Shown here in pieces: positions 38,575-47,145 of a stretch of 64,000 nucleotides of DNA (its first letter is position 1; every line of letters begins with the position of its first letter). The translations under genes were made by a program, and so were the position numbers. This DNA comes from Psychrobacter arenosus (lineage in GTDB: Bacteria > Pseudomonadota > Gammaproteobacteria > Pseudomonadales > Moraxellaceae): contig NZ_LR884459.1 in NCBI RefSeq assembly GCF_904848165.1, forward strand, positions 1,984,001-2,048,000. Reading direction: 5' to 3'. Under the pieces are notes generated by a model, which was not told the DNA's origin, ran no database searches, and worked only from the letters and a program-made list of their open reading frames with translations.

Positions 38575-39139
38575 CGCTAACCTGGGCAAGTTATGCTTAT
38601 GCTTATCCCTACCTCCTTCCTTATCGATTGTTCTTACTGCATCCATTGTCCTTACTGCTCGCTTTTTAGAGAAACAGTTGACTTCGCCGCAACACTTAAG
38701 GGCTTTAAAAGCTAATTTGTTAGTAAGTATGTGTTCAGCTTACAAGGTGGTAGTGATGGCTACGCTATGTCCTAGCTATCCTCTGTAAGCTATAAACGCT
38801 TACAGGCTAGGGTTTGCCACCTTTTCTTAAGACCGTTCTCTACCGTATCAACCTTACCCGTAAAGGTAAAACCTATAGCTAACATATTGCTCACGTTGAC
38901 AGTCAGTATCAATTCTGTCGTTTTTTTAGTAAAATAAGCACCATTTTATGTGAATGCACGTGATTTGCCCCTTTTTTATACTTGAGCGGGTAGCACTGGT
39001 ATTAGCCTTGTTGACTTCGCTAAAGCCTTTGCTGTGGTTTAGCCCTTTAGCGTGCCACTGACAAGCAACCACGAAAGTAAGCAATAAAGGGTGAGCTGCG
39101 ACTCGTATTACATGCCCTATTTAACTCTAGGAATGCTCT
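38575..39139. other. yidD-yidC gap with strong RNA-like fold
   Basis: About 565 bases; yidD and yidC are usually close together, so the gap is long. No credible protein is seen in it. It contains the nested hairpin at 38744-38826 and ends with the yidC ribosome site CTAGGAATG. Confidence 0.55.
38744..38826 (+). ncRNA. candidate structured RNA or nested terminator-like hairpin
   Basis: Three nested perfect pairings: AAGGTGG (38744-38750) with CCACCTT (38817-38823); CCTAGC (38771-38776) with GCTAGG (38806-38811); CTGTAAGC (38783-38790) with GCTTACAG (38798-38805) around a seven-base loop. A small GTAG/CTAC hairpin fits on the left arm. It ends in TTTTC. I do not recognise a known RNA family. 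Confidence 0.4.
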
Positions 39140-40843
39140 ATGCAAAAGATATTTCGAGTGATGATCATCAGTGCGATGTTGATCACAGCTTATCTGCTGA
39201 TTTTGGCTTGGCGAGATGATTATGCCAATGCGCCAGTAACTCAGGCGGCCACCGAAAATGCAGTGACAGTTGGCTCAGATATTCCATCGACAGCTGCTGC
39301 TGGTACCGGTACGCCTACTGGAGATTTACCCGCCCAGACTACCGCAACGGGCACTGTCGCAGGAACAGATGCGATAGCGAAACCTAAGGCTGATGCTGGT
39401 CTTATTAAGGTCACCACCGATCGCTACGATATTCATATCAACCCGCAAGGCGGCGATATTGTCTATGCGGCGCTCAAACAATACGATGCTACTTTAGACA
39501 GCGAAGAGCCGTTTGTGCTGCTAGAGAATGACAGCAACCGCGTTTATGTCGCGCAGTCAGGCTTGATTGGTAAAGATGGTATCGACACTGCAGAAGGCCG
39601 TGCTAATTATCAGCATAGTGCCTCTACTTATGTCATGGGCAAAGGTCAGCAGACTTTAGCCGTGCCGCTAACCTATGAAAAAGATGGCGTGACCATTACT
39701 AAGACCTTTACCTTTACCCACGACAAGTACCCTATTGATGTGAGCTATACCATCAAAAATACTTCGAGTGCGCCTTAGGAAGGTCAATTGTTTGCGCAGC
39801 TAAAACGTGATGACAGTAAAGATCCTGGTATGTCTGATAAAGGGGCGCTTAGCATGGCGACTTATTTAGGCGGTGCTTGGGGAACTCCTGATGATCCGTA
39901 CAACAAGCTAAAATTTGGCAAGTTTAATGATGACAAGGTTAGCGTATCTAGCGATAAAGGCTGGGTGGGTATTGTGCAGCATTATTTCGTGTCTGCTTGG
40001 ACTCCGCAGAACTTCACGGGTCAATTCTTTAGCCGTGAGACTGGCGGGGATTACTTTATCGGGTTTGGTAAGCCGTTAGTGGTTGCTCCCAACAAACAAG
40101 CGATTTTAACCGCCACTTTATATACTGGTCCTAAAGTACAGTCAGAGCTTAAAGACGTCGCGGTTGGCCTTAATAAAACGGTAGATTATGGTTTACTCTG
40201 GCCGATCTCGAAGGTCTTGTTTGCGCTGCTAGAAGGTATTCATAAGGTACTGGGTAACTGGGGTTGGTCAATTATTGTATTGACGATTTTAGTGAAGATT
40301 GCGCTGATGTGGTTCTCGAATAAGAGCTACTATTCTATGGCGAAGATGCGAGCTATCGCGCCAAGACTACAAGCCTTAAAAGAAGAACACGGCGCTGACC
40401 GTATGAAAATGTCGCAAGAAATGATGGCGATTTATAAAGAAGAGAAAGTTAATCCAATGGCTGGGTGTTTGCCCATCTTGCTACAGATGCCTATTTTCTT
40501 AGCCTTGTACTGGGTACTCGTAGAGAGTATTGAGCTGCGTCATGCTCCTTGGATCCTGTGGATTCATGACTTATCGGCGATGGATCCTTGGTTCATCCTG
40601 CCGTTATTGATGGGCGCTTCAATGTTCGTGCAGCAGCAATTTAACCCGCAGCCAACCGATCCAATGCAAGCTAAGGTAATGAAGTTCTTACCGATTATCT
40701 TTACTGCCTTTATGTTGTTCTTCCCTGCAGGCCTAGTGCTTTACTGGACAGTCAACAACCTATTTAGTATGACGCAGCAATATATCGTCAATAAAAAGGT
40801 CGAAGAAGAGCAGAAACGTAAAACGGTTAAAGTAGTAAGCTAA
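39140..40843 (+). pseudogene. yidC: Membrane protein insertase YidC, interrupted by one in-frame TAG
   Basis: A 567-codon insertase frame. Residues 1-212 hold the N-terminal helix (VMIISAMLITAYLLILAW), a Thr/Ala-rich linker and the start of the periplasmic domain. Codon 213 (39776-39778) is TAG. The same frame then continues without shift: EGQLFAQLKRDD, VGIVQHYFVSAWTPQ, and the five-helix 60KD_IMP core (NWGWSIIVLTILVKIALMWF, INPMAGCLPILLQMPIFLALYW-like segment, GLVLYWTVNNLFSMTQQY). The wild-type codon was probably TGG or CAG, one transition away. YidC is essential, so error, suppression or very recent mutation must be considered. The downstream part alone could begin at a TTG (39788) but would lack the N-terminal anchor. 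Confidence 0.9.
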
Positions 40844-40890
40844 GCTTGTTGTTTTAGCGTGCTGAGATTGTTCAGCAGCAATAATTAAGA

Positions 40891-40920
40891 AAGCCATCGC
40901 GATTGCGGTGGCTTTTTTTA
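40891..40920 (+). terminator. terminator after yidC
   Basis: AAGCCATCGC, loop GATT, GCGGTGGCTTTTTTTA. Strong stem and T run between yidC and mnmE. Confidence 0.88.
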
Positions 40921-41050
40921 TGGTATCGAGCCACTGGCTGCTATTACTTTAAGGCTATATTGATGTACCGCCTTGAGCAAAAGTGAGGAATACTTGAGTT
41001 TACTTTGTCAGGACGCGAGCAGCTGTTTATAATGGCTCATTTGCTTGCTG

Positions 41051-42484
41051 ATGAGAGTGCTTGTGACTGCTATTTTAAACGACGCTGCTACTGATTCTAC
41101 CCTAGAGTCTGTATCGTCCTTACCGACCATTGCTGCGATAGCGACCCCGCTAGGGCGTGGCGGTGTGGGTATTATTCGGCTATCAGGTACTAAAGCGTAT
41201 GCTATCGCTTGTTCATTGACTAAAAAGACCGAGTTTACCCCGCGGTTGGCCAGTTTTTGCCGCTTTTATGGGGCAAATGGGGAAGTGCTGGATGAAGGGT
41301 TAGTCCTGTATTTTAAAGGGCCAAACTCTTTTACGGGTGAGGATGTCATCGAGTTGCAAGGCCACGGTGGGATGATTCTGCAGAGCCAATTGTTAGCGCG
41401 TACCTTTGAGTTGGGCGCAAAACAGGCGGGGGCTGGGGAGTTTTCTTACCGAGCGTTTGAGAATGATAAGTTGGATTTGCTGCAAGCGGAAGCTATTGCC
41501 GATGCTATCGATGCCACCAGTGCCGCTGCTGCTAGCAGTGCTATTCGCTCATTAACAGGCGAATTTTCAGCGCAGATTAATGAGTTGCTTGAGCAGTTAA
41601 TACACGTGCGTTTGCATGTTGAAGCAGCCATAGACTTCCCAGAAGAAGAGGACGTGGACTTCTTATCAGACGGCGTCATCGAGGGCAAAGTCCAAGCCGT
41701 GCAAGCGCAAATCCAGCAGGTCTTAGCGACTGCGGAACAAGGTCAGTTATTACGCGATGGGATTCACGTGGTGTTAGCGGGCCGTCCGAATGCCGGCAAA
41801 TCTAGCCTGCTTAATCGCTTAGCGGGACAAGAACGGGCTATCGTTACAGACGTTGCTGGTACCACGCGCGATACGTTGCAAGAAACGGTAGTGCTTAAAG
41901 GGCTAACGCTACACTTAACCGATACGGCAGGGCTACGCGACACTACGGATACGGTAGAGCGCATTGGTATTGAGCGGGCGCGCAAGGCTATCGAGCAAGC
42001 TGATTTGCTGCTATTGGTCTATGATGTGACTCAAGATGCGGACCCGCTGGTCTTAGCACAGCAGCTGTTTGGTGAGTTACCGGCAGAAAAACGCTTACTC
42101 ATTATTGGTAATAAATCGGATTTACTCCCTACTCAAACCGCGAGTGTACAAACTGGTGTGGTTATGCACGAGGCTTATCAACAGGTCAATGTTTCATGTG
42201 AAACTGCGGCAGGTATCGAGACTCTAATCGACACCCTATGTGATAAGGTAGGTTTCCATCCGCCGGAAAACAGTATGATTGCGCGTACTCGCCATATCGA
42301 TGCGTTAAACCGTACAGCCACGCATTTAGCAGATGCTCACGAGCAATTGACGGTCTATGCCGCAGGTGAGCTGGTCGCAGAAAGTCTCCGCCAAGCCCAA
42401 CTTAGCCTAGGCGAAATCACTGGCCAGTTTAGTGCTGATGACCTGCTAGGTAAAATATTTGGTAGCTTTTGTATTGGCAAATAA
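41051..42484 (+). CDS. mnmE: tRNA uridine-5-carboxymethylaminomethyl(34) synthesis GTPase MnmE
   Basis: GTPase that, with MnmG, installs the cmnm5 group on U34 of tRNAs. The N-terminal formyl-THF-binding domain starts IAAIATPLGRGGVGIIRLSG, and the helical domain contains AEAIADAIDATS. The inserted G domain has G1 GRPNAGKSSLLNRLAG, G2/G3 VAGTTRDT and DTAGLRDT, and G4 NKSD. The C-terminus LLGKIFGSFCIGK carries the essential CxGK Cys. About 477 residues against 454 in E. coli. The start is uncertain (ATG 41051; a TTG at 41045 and a GTG at 41063 are also in frame). A parS-like sequence lies inside the G-domain region. Confidence 0.96.
   Translation: MRVLVTAILNDAATDSTLESVSSLPTIAAIATPLGRGGVGIIRLSGTKAYAIACSLTKKTEFTPRLASFCRFYGANGEVLDEGLVLYFKGPNSFTGEDVIELQGHGGMILQSQLLARTFELGAKQAGAGEFSYRAFENDKLDLLQAEAIADAIDATSAAAASSAIRSLTGEFSAQINELLEQLIHVRLHVEAAIDFPEEEDVDFLSDGVIEGKVQAVQAQIQQVLATAEQGQLLRDGIHVVLAGRPNAGKSSLLNRLAGQERAIVTDVAGTTRDTLQETVVLKGLTLHLTDTAGLRDTTDTVERIGIERARKAIEQADLLLLVYDVTQDADPLVLAQQLFGELPAEKRLLIIGNKSDLLPTQTASVQTGVVMHEAYQQVNVSCETAAGIETLIDTLCDKVGFHPPENSMIARTRHIDALNRTATHLADAHEQLTVYAAGELVAESLRQAQLSLGEITGQFSADDLLGKIFGSFCIGK
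42190..42205. other. parS-like site 4 (degenerate)
   Basis: TGTTTCATGTGAAACT, 14 of 16, within mnmE, where it is read as VSCET. Weaker than the perfect-core sites. Confidence 0.55.
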
Positions 42485-42578
42485 CTTGGTCTAAATTGCC
42501 CTAATTTTCCCTATTATTAGCCTTCCCCTCATTGTTGTAAGCCTGTCGTTTGACAGTAGCGAACTTATAGGAATCGCC

Positions 42579-43040
42579 ATGCATTGCCCTTATTGCAACG
42601 CTTCAGAAACCAAGGTTATTGATTCAAGACTGGCCGCAGAAGGGGCGCAAGTTCGCCGTCGCCGTCAGTGTACCCAGTGCCAAGACCGCTTTACCACTTT
42701 TGAGATGGTCGAGGTAGTGATGCCGCGTATTATCAAGTCTAGCGGCAAGATAGAGCCGTATGATAATGAAAAGCTGCGCCGCTCTATTTATTTACCGCTA
42801 CAGAAGCGCCCGGTCACTATCGATGAGCAAGAAGGCATGATTAGCCGAATTGAGAAACGGGTTCGGCAAATGGGCGAGCGCGAAATTAGCAGCAAAGTAC
42901 TGGGTGAAATCGTCATGAGTGAGTTAAAGGACTTGGACGATGTGGCTTACGTGCGTTTTGCTAGTGTCTATCGGGACTTTCAAGATATTGATGCCTTTCG
43001 TCAAGAGTTGGCCAATATTCGACCCGATGAGGCGTCATAA
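42579..43040 (+). CDS. nrdR: Transcriptional repressor NrdR
   Basis: A 153-residue nucleotide-sensing repressor of ribonucleotide reductase genes. The zinc ribbon is [17 protein letters not shown] with [16 protein letters not shown], giving the four Cys ligands. The ATP-cone domain follows (VIKSSG-type: [29 protein letters not shown]) and [19 protein letters not shown] ends it. Length and motifs match the family exactly. The site TTATAGGAATC precedes the ATG. It precedes ribD, the usual nrdR-ribD order in gammaproteobacteria. Confidence 0.97.
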   Translation: MHCPYCNASETKVIDSRLAAEGAQVRRRRQCTQCQDRFTTFEMVEVVMPRIIKSSGKIEPYDNEKLRRSIYLPLQKRPVTIDEQEGMISRIEKRVRQMGEREISSKVLGEIVMSELKDLDDVAYVRFASVYRDFQDIDAFRQELANIRPDEAS

Positions 43041-43126
43041 CGCTAGCTTAGTCTAGAGCTTGCATCCGAAATAACCTGTGCCACTCTTTGCTTAATTTTA
43101 TTCCCCTTCTATTCCTGAGAGCTTTC

Positions 43127-44209
43127 ATGTTAGCCGATACTCCCCCTACTCTCCCTACCATGCCCTCTATCAATGGAGCGACATGTCCTGAAGATGCTTA
43201 TTACATGGCGCTGGCTATAGAGTCGGCGGGTCAAGGGCTGTTTACTACCCGACCCAACCCAGCAGTAGGCTGCGTCATCGTTAAAGACGGTGAGATTATC
43301 GGGCGAGGTTTTCACCCTAAAGCCGGTCAACCCCATGCTGAGGTCTTTGCCTTACGTGAAGCAGGTGAGCAAGCTATTGGTGCTTGTGCATACGTCACTT
43401 TAGAGCCTTGCAGTCATACGGGTCGGACGCCGCCTTGTGCTGCTGCGTTGATTGCAGCAAAGGTCGCACGCGTGGTAGTCGCCGGGCTCGATCCCAACCC
43501 TAGCGTGGCCGGTCGCGGAATCGCTATGCTGCAAGCTGCGGGTATCGAAGTGGTCACAGGGGTGATGCAAGCACAGGCAGAAGCGCTCAATACGGGCTTT
43601 CTCAAAGCTATGCGTAGTGGACTGCCCTATGTGCGCTTAAAGATAGCCACCAGCTTAGATGGTCGTACCGCTATGGCGTCAGGTGAGTCTAAATGGATTA
43701 CTGGTAGTGCCGCCCGTACGGATGTGCAGCGACTAAGAGCGCGCAGCGCTGCTATTATTACCGGCAGTGAAACCGTCATTGCGGACAACCCAAGCCTGAA
43801 CGTCCGCTCAGATCAACTGGGTGTCGCTGTAGAGCAAATCCCGCCCCCTAAAATCGTCGTGTTAGACCGTCGCAACCGCTTAAATGCCGCTATGGAGTAT
43901 ACGGTTTGTCATAATCCCGATACCCTATTTTGGCGAGAAGATAACCTGTTGGCTTTACTGAAGACGCTAGTCAGCGAGCATCAGTGTTATGACGTACTGG
44001 TTGAGGCAGGTGCCAAAGTCGCAGGTAGCTTTATTGCGGCAGGCATGGTCGATGAGCTCGTGGTGTATCAAGCCCCTTGTATCCTAGGCAGTACAGCAAG
44101 GCCCATGGTAGATTTATCGTTGACGAAGCTAGCCACACAACGGCGTTATCATTGCCAGTCTCATGAAACCATAGGCAATGACTTAAAGTTGGTTTTCACC
44201 CCTTTATAG
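43127..44209 (+). CDS. ribD: Bifunctional riboflavin biosynthesis deaminase/reductase RibD
   Basis: Catalyses the second and third steps from GTP towards riboflavin. The N-terminal deaminase has TRPNPAVGCVIVKDG, the zinc motif HAEVFALREAG and PCSHTGRTPPCAAALI (His and two Cys ligands). The C-terminal reductase has VRLKIATSLDGRTAMASGESKWITG and the nucleotide-binding DVLVEAGAKVAGSFI. The ATG at 43127 gives 360 residues; the longer TTG frame from 43088 adds 13 residues of non-family sequence. It is followed by an 841-base gap before riboflavin synthase. Confidence 0.95.
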   Translation: MLADTPPTLPTMPSINGATCPEDAYYMALAIESAGQGLFTTRPNPAVGCVIVKDGEIIGRGFHPKAGQPHAEVFALREAGEQAIGACAYVTLEPCSHTGRTPPCAAALIAAKVARVVVAGLDPNPSVAGRGIAMLQAAGIEVVTGVMQAQAEALNTGFLKAMRSGLPYVRLKIATSLDGRTAMASGESKWITGSAARTDVQRLRARSAAIITGSETVIADNPSLNVRSDQLGVAVEQIPPPKIVVLDRRNRLNAAMEYTVCHNPDTLFWREDNLLALLKTLVSEHQCYDVLVEAGAKVAGSFIAAGMVDELVVYQAPCILGSTARPMVDLSLTKLATQRRYHCQSHETIGNDLKLVFTPL

Positions 44210-44480
44210 GCTAATTAACCTCTCATCTTTTAGCAACTTATCCAAAAAATTCTAATCGATTATTCTGCGAAATATAGTGGCATCTTGTTATTCAAATCAC
44301 TCGATGCTTAGCTGCTGTTGCTCTTCTATTCCTCTGCCATAGTCATTTTAATATTTATTGTCACCCTCTACGTTATTGCTGCTGTTCAAGGTATAGCAAT
44401 AGCATCATTGTGCCTGTGAACAACTTAGAAAAACTATCCACAGGGCAGCTATTTATACCTTCATAGATGCTACAAAATTA

Positions 44481-44496
44481 GGTTTCACGTGAAACT
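44481..44496. other. parS-like site 5
   Basis: GGTTTCACGTGAAACT, perfect 14-bp core, 14 of 16. Its last T is the first base of a perfect DnaA box (44496-44504). Confidence 0.8.
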
Positions 44497-44507
44497 GTGG
44501 ATAACTA

Positions 44508-44523
44508 TGTTTCATGTGGAACC
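44508..44523. other. parS-like site 6 (degenerate)
   Basis: TGTTTCATGTGGAACC, 13 of 16, 11 bases after site 5. Confidence 0.4.
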
Positions 44524-44646
44524 TTGAAAACAGGCTTTTTAGCCTTATAATTATCCGCCAAGCTTTGATTTATATAGAGTGTATTAGTACAAATAGAGTC
44601 ATGGTAATTGTATGGTTAAACACTTAACTAGCTGTGGATAAGTTTA

Positions 44647-44662
44647 AGTTTCACGTGAAAAC
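44647..44662. other. parS-like site 7 (degenerate)
   Basis: AGTTTCACGTGAAAAC, 13 of 16 with an intact TTTCACGTGAAA core. It lies six bases after a perfect DnaA box. Confidence 0.55.
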
Positions 44663-45050
44663 GTAACTAATTTGATGGTTTTCTAGAAAGTTATCCACAA
44701 GCCATCACTCGTTTTATAGCCTAGCTAGAGCCAATTTATAGTCAAGCATTGGCAAAATATAAAGGTAACTCATGAGCTATTCCTCTCTTTAGTGTGCAGT
44801 TGTACTATAAATAAATGCGTTCATTTTAAGGTTGTGTGCTGGCCTTAATCTGTTATCTTAATAAGTCAGGCAGTTTGTTAATAGCTAGCCTTATTAGCAA
44901 AGGAGATGGCTTAGTCAGGGGCGCAATCGAACCCTTTTATACCGTCACACCCTATTAGCATATTAGCCTGCCAAAAAGTCAGTCAGCCTCAAGGTATTAG
45001 TCCTATAATAGAGCTTAATCTTCTATTTTAGCGTGTCATAAAGGATAGCT

Positions 45051-45734
45051 ATGTTTACTGGTATTATTGAAAGTGTAGGTGTTATCAAGTCCTTATCTCC
45101 AGTAGGAGGCGATATTCGCCTGACAGTTACTGCAGCCGATTTGGACTTTGCTGATGTGAAGTTGGGGGACTCTATCGCCTCCAATGGTATTTGCTTAACC
45201 GTCGTGGACTTAGGAGATAAAAGCTATAGCGTGGACGTCTCACGTGAAACTTTAGCTAAGACCGCGATGCATGAGTGGAAAACAGGTCATGCGGTCAACC
45301 TAGAAAAAGCCATGCTGCCGACGACTCGTTTTGGCGGTCATATTGTCTCAGGTCACGTGGATGGCGTAGGTATTGTACGAGTGCGCCGTCAGGATGCGCG
45401 CTCTATCTATTTTGAGATTGAATTGCCGCATAACCTTGCCCATTACACCGCGACCAAAGGCTCAGTGACAGTAGACGGTATTAGCCTGACCACCAATTTG
45501 GTCAAAGATAATGTGGTGTGTTTGAATATTATTCCGCATACAGCGCAAGTGACCAATATAGATAAACACTGGCAAATCGGTAGCAAAGTGAATATTGAAG
45601 TGGATGTGGTTGCCCGTTATCTCGAGCGTTTATTGTTAAAAAAAGAGCCAACAGCTAGCGACAGTAGTACTCATGGTAATGGCTCAGGATTGACAGAAGC
45701 TTTCTTGGCGGAAAATGGCTTTATGAAGCCGTAA
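45051..45734 (+). CDS. ribE: Riboflavin synthase alpha chain
   Basis: Trimeric enzyme that dismutates two lumazines to riboflavin. 227 residues in two lumazine-binding repeats: MFTGIIESVGVIKSL at the start, SIASNGICLTVV, GHIVSGHVDGVGIV, then KGSVTVDGISLTTN in the second repeat. The C-terminus is extended past the usual end by a short Ser/Gly-rich tail (about residues 203-220). Site AAAGGATAGCT precedes the ATG. A parS-like sequence is read as VSRET near residue 65. The E. coli orthologue is called ribC. Confidence 0.95.
   Translation: MFTGIIESVGVIKSLSPVGGDIRLTVTAADLDFADVKLGDSIASNGICLTVVDLGDKSYSVDVSRETLAKTAMHEWKTGHAVNLEKAMLPTTRFGGHIVSGHVDGVGIVRVRRQDARSIYFEIELPHNLAHYTATKGSVTVDGISLTTNLVKDNVVCLNIIPHTAQVTNIDKHWQIGSKVNIEVDVVARYLERLLLKKEPTASDSSTHGNGSGLTEAFLAENGFMKP
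45236..45251. other. parS-like site 8 (degenerate)
   Basis: CGTCTCACGTGAAACT, 13 of 16, inside ribE (DVSRET). It could be chance. Confidence 0.35.
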
Positions 45735-45836
45735 GCTAGCCACTGGCTTGGTAAACGATAGCTTATGGGTAGTGTATGTGAGGGATCACATGGCAGTCTC
45801 TACTAGACCGCCTTTCATTTTTATAGGAATTCTCTT

Positions 45837-46982
45837 ATGACATCGTCAATACCGCTACTAAAGCTGTCGCTTACTCGAGCTCTCACAATCGCTATAGTTA
45901 GTGGTCTGTTAATAGGGTGTGGGGGCTCTGATGGGGGTAGTGCTACCCAGCCTACCGTTAATACCCCTAAAGGCGAAGCTATTAAAGACAATCAAGTTTC
46001 GACTTCTCCTGATGCTCCCTCTAGCCCAGTACAAGTCAGTCAGAGTGAACAGGCCGTGATAGAGCGTCTTAATCAACGCCGCGATACTTGCGGTTTTGGG
46101 GCGGTCACAGTAGAGCCACGACTTACCCAAGCTGCTGATAACCATGCCAACTATTTATTGCATATGGCGCAATATAGTAGAAATGACTTTCAAGGGCATT
46201 TTGAATATGCCGTAGATGGGGTTAGTGGCAGCAGCAATCCCTATTATTCAGGGATGGAAGTGACCGATCGAGTCGCGACCAATACTTTAGGCAGCCAAGC
46301 TAAAGCCGTTAAGTATGCTTATCGCGCTGTGACTGAAGACTTGTCTTTTTTCCGCTTTAATAATGCCTATTTGGCAAAATATGGGGACGAAAAAATCGCG
46401 CTTAGCAGTTTAAACAGTCTGCTAGCCGCCCCTTATCACATGGCCAGTTTGCTTAGCCCAGAATTGACGGAAATTGGGGTCAGTTATGGTCGTGCTCTTC
46501 TAAAGAACCCCTTGCCCTTAGCAGATGGCTCAACCTCACCTGGACAAGGCAGTGTGTTGGAGTTTGTTTTGGCCAGTCCGGCAAACCAAGCTACCCCTGC
46601 TACATCACAAATACTGAATTATCCTTGTGATGGCACAGTAGGGACGCAGTATGAGCTCACCCATGAGTCGCCCAATCCTTTCGGTAATAATGGCCGTGAC
46701 TTAGCGCGTGAGCCTATCGGCCAACCTATCTATATTTTGGGCAATGGCAAACTTACAGTGACTAATTACAAGATGACCGATGCCGCCAACCGTGAGATTG
46801 CGCTTAAAGATCTGACCAGTGCTAATGATTTGCATAAGTTGCTCACTCCCAATCAAGTCATTCTTATGCCTATGACCGCCTTGGCGCCGAATCAGAGCTA
46901 TCGCGTAACTTATTCAGCGATGATTGATGGTCTCAACTTACAGAATAGAACGGTGACTTTTACGACGAAAGCGGCTTCTTAG
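45837..46982 (+). CDS. CAP (SCP/PR1) domain lipoprotein
   Basis: A 381-residue predicted lipoprotein. The signal ends in LLIGCGGSDGG (lipobox Cys27 or nearby), and a Thr/Pro/Ser linker follows. The CAP-like domain begins at VIERLNQRRDTCGFGAVTVEPRLTQAADNHANYL, a standard bacterial CAP opening, with GHFEYA supplying the His of the CAP cavity. The second half (from about 250, with ESPNPFGNNGRDLAREPIGQP and a beta-rich NQSYRVTYSAMIDGLNLQNRTVTFTT end) resembles an Ig-like or cadherin-type module. Extracytoplasmic; function unknown. Site TAGGAATTC precedes the ATG. Confidence 0.82.
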   Translation: MTSSIPLLKLSLTRALTIAIVSGLLIGCGGSDGGSATQPTVNTPKGEAIKDNQVSTSPDAPSSPVQVSQSEQAVIERLNQRRDTCGFGAVTVEPRLTQAADNHANYLLHMAQYSRNDFQGHFEYAVDGVSGSSNPYYSGMEVTDRVATNTLGSQAKAVKYAYRAVTEDLSFFRFNNAYLAKYGDEKIALSSLNSLLAAPYHMASLLSPELTEIGVSYGRALLKNPLPLADGSTSPGQGSVLEFVLASPANQATPATSQILNYPCDGTVGTQYELTHESPNPFGNNGRDLAREPIGQPIYILGNGKLTVTNYKMTDAANREIALKDLTSANDLHKLLTPNQVILMPMTALAPNQSYRVTYSAMIDGLNLQNRTVTFTTKAAS

Positions 46983-47095
46983 TTAGCAGTACTCTATTGC
47001 GTAGCAAAGAACGGTTAAATCACAAAACTGGTTTAAGCCTAGCGCTGTTTAAAACGTAGTGTAGTTTCGACCTAAAGCTGTACGCACGCCATAGT

Positions 47096-47133
47096 TAAGC
47101 CCAGGGGTAACCTCTACTCAGGGGCTTTTTTAG
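47096..47133 (+). terminator. terminator after the CAP gene
   Basis: AAGCCC (47097-47102) pairs with GGGGCTT (47121-47127), with GTA/TAC pairing inside, followed by TTTTT. It lies before the convergent histidine kinase stop at 47146. Confidence 0.75.
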
Positions 47134-47145
47134 AAGCTAAAAGTA

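Larger units (their letters stand above)
44210..45050. other. ribD-ribE gap: DnaA boxes and parS-like sites
   Basis: 841 bases with no gene. Within 44434-44699 lie three perfect DnaA boxes: TGTGGATAA at 44496 and 44633, TTATCCACA at 44691. One near-box CTATCCACA is at 44434. Three parS-like palindromes (44481, 44508, 44647) are interleaved with them. I see no FMN riboswitch motif before riboflavin synthase. Confidence 0.75.

Noticed and set aside
38540..38788. 82-residue open frame between yidD and yidC
   Set aside because: It overlaps the true 3' end of yidD, has low-complexity Leu/Ser composition, no ribosome site and no family signal.
39788..40843. Downstream yidC part as a separate gene starting at TTG
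   Set aside because: It continues in the same frame as the N-terminal part with only a TAG between them, and would lack the membrane anchor; one interrupted yidC is the better reading.
44880..45050. Possible FMN riboswitch before riboflavin synthase
   Set aside because: I could not find the conserved RFN-element stems; the GGGGCGCAATCG stretch alone is not enough.
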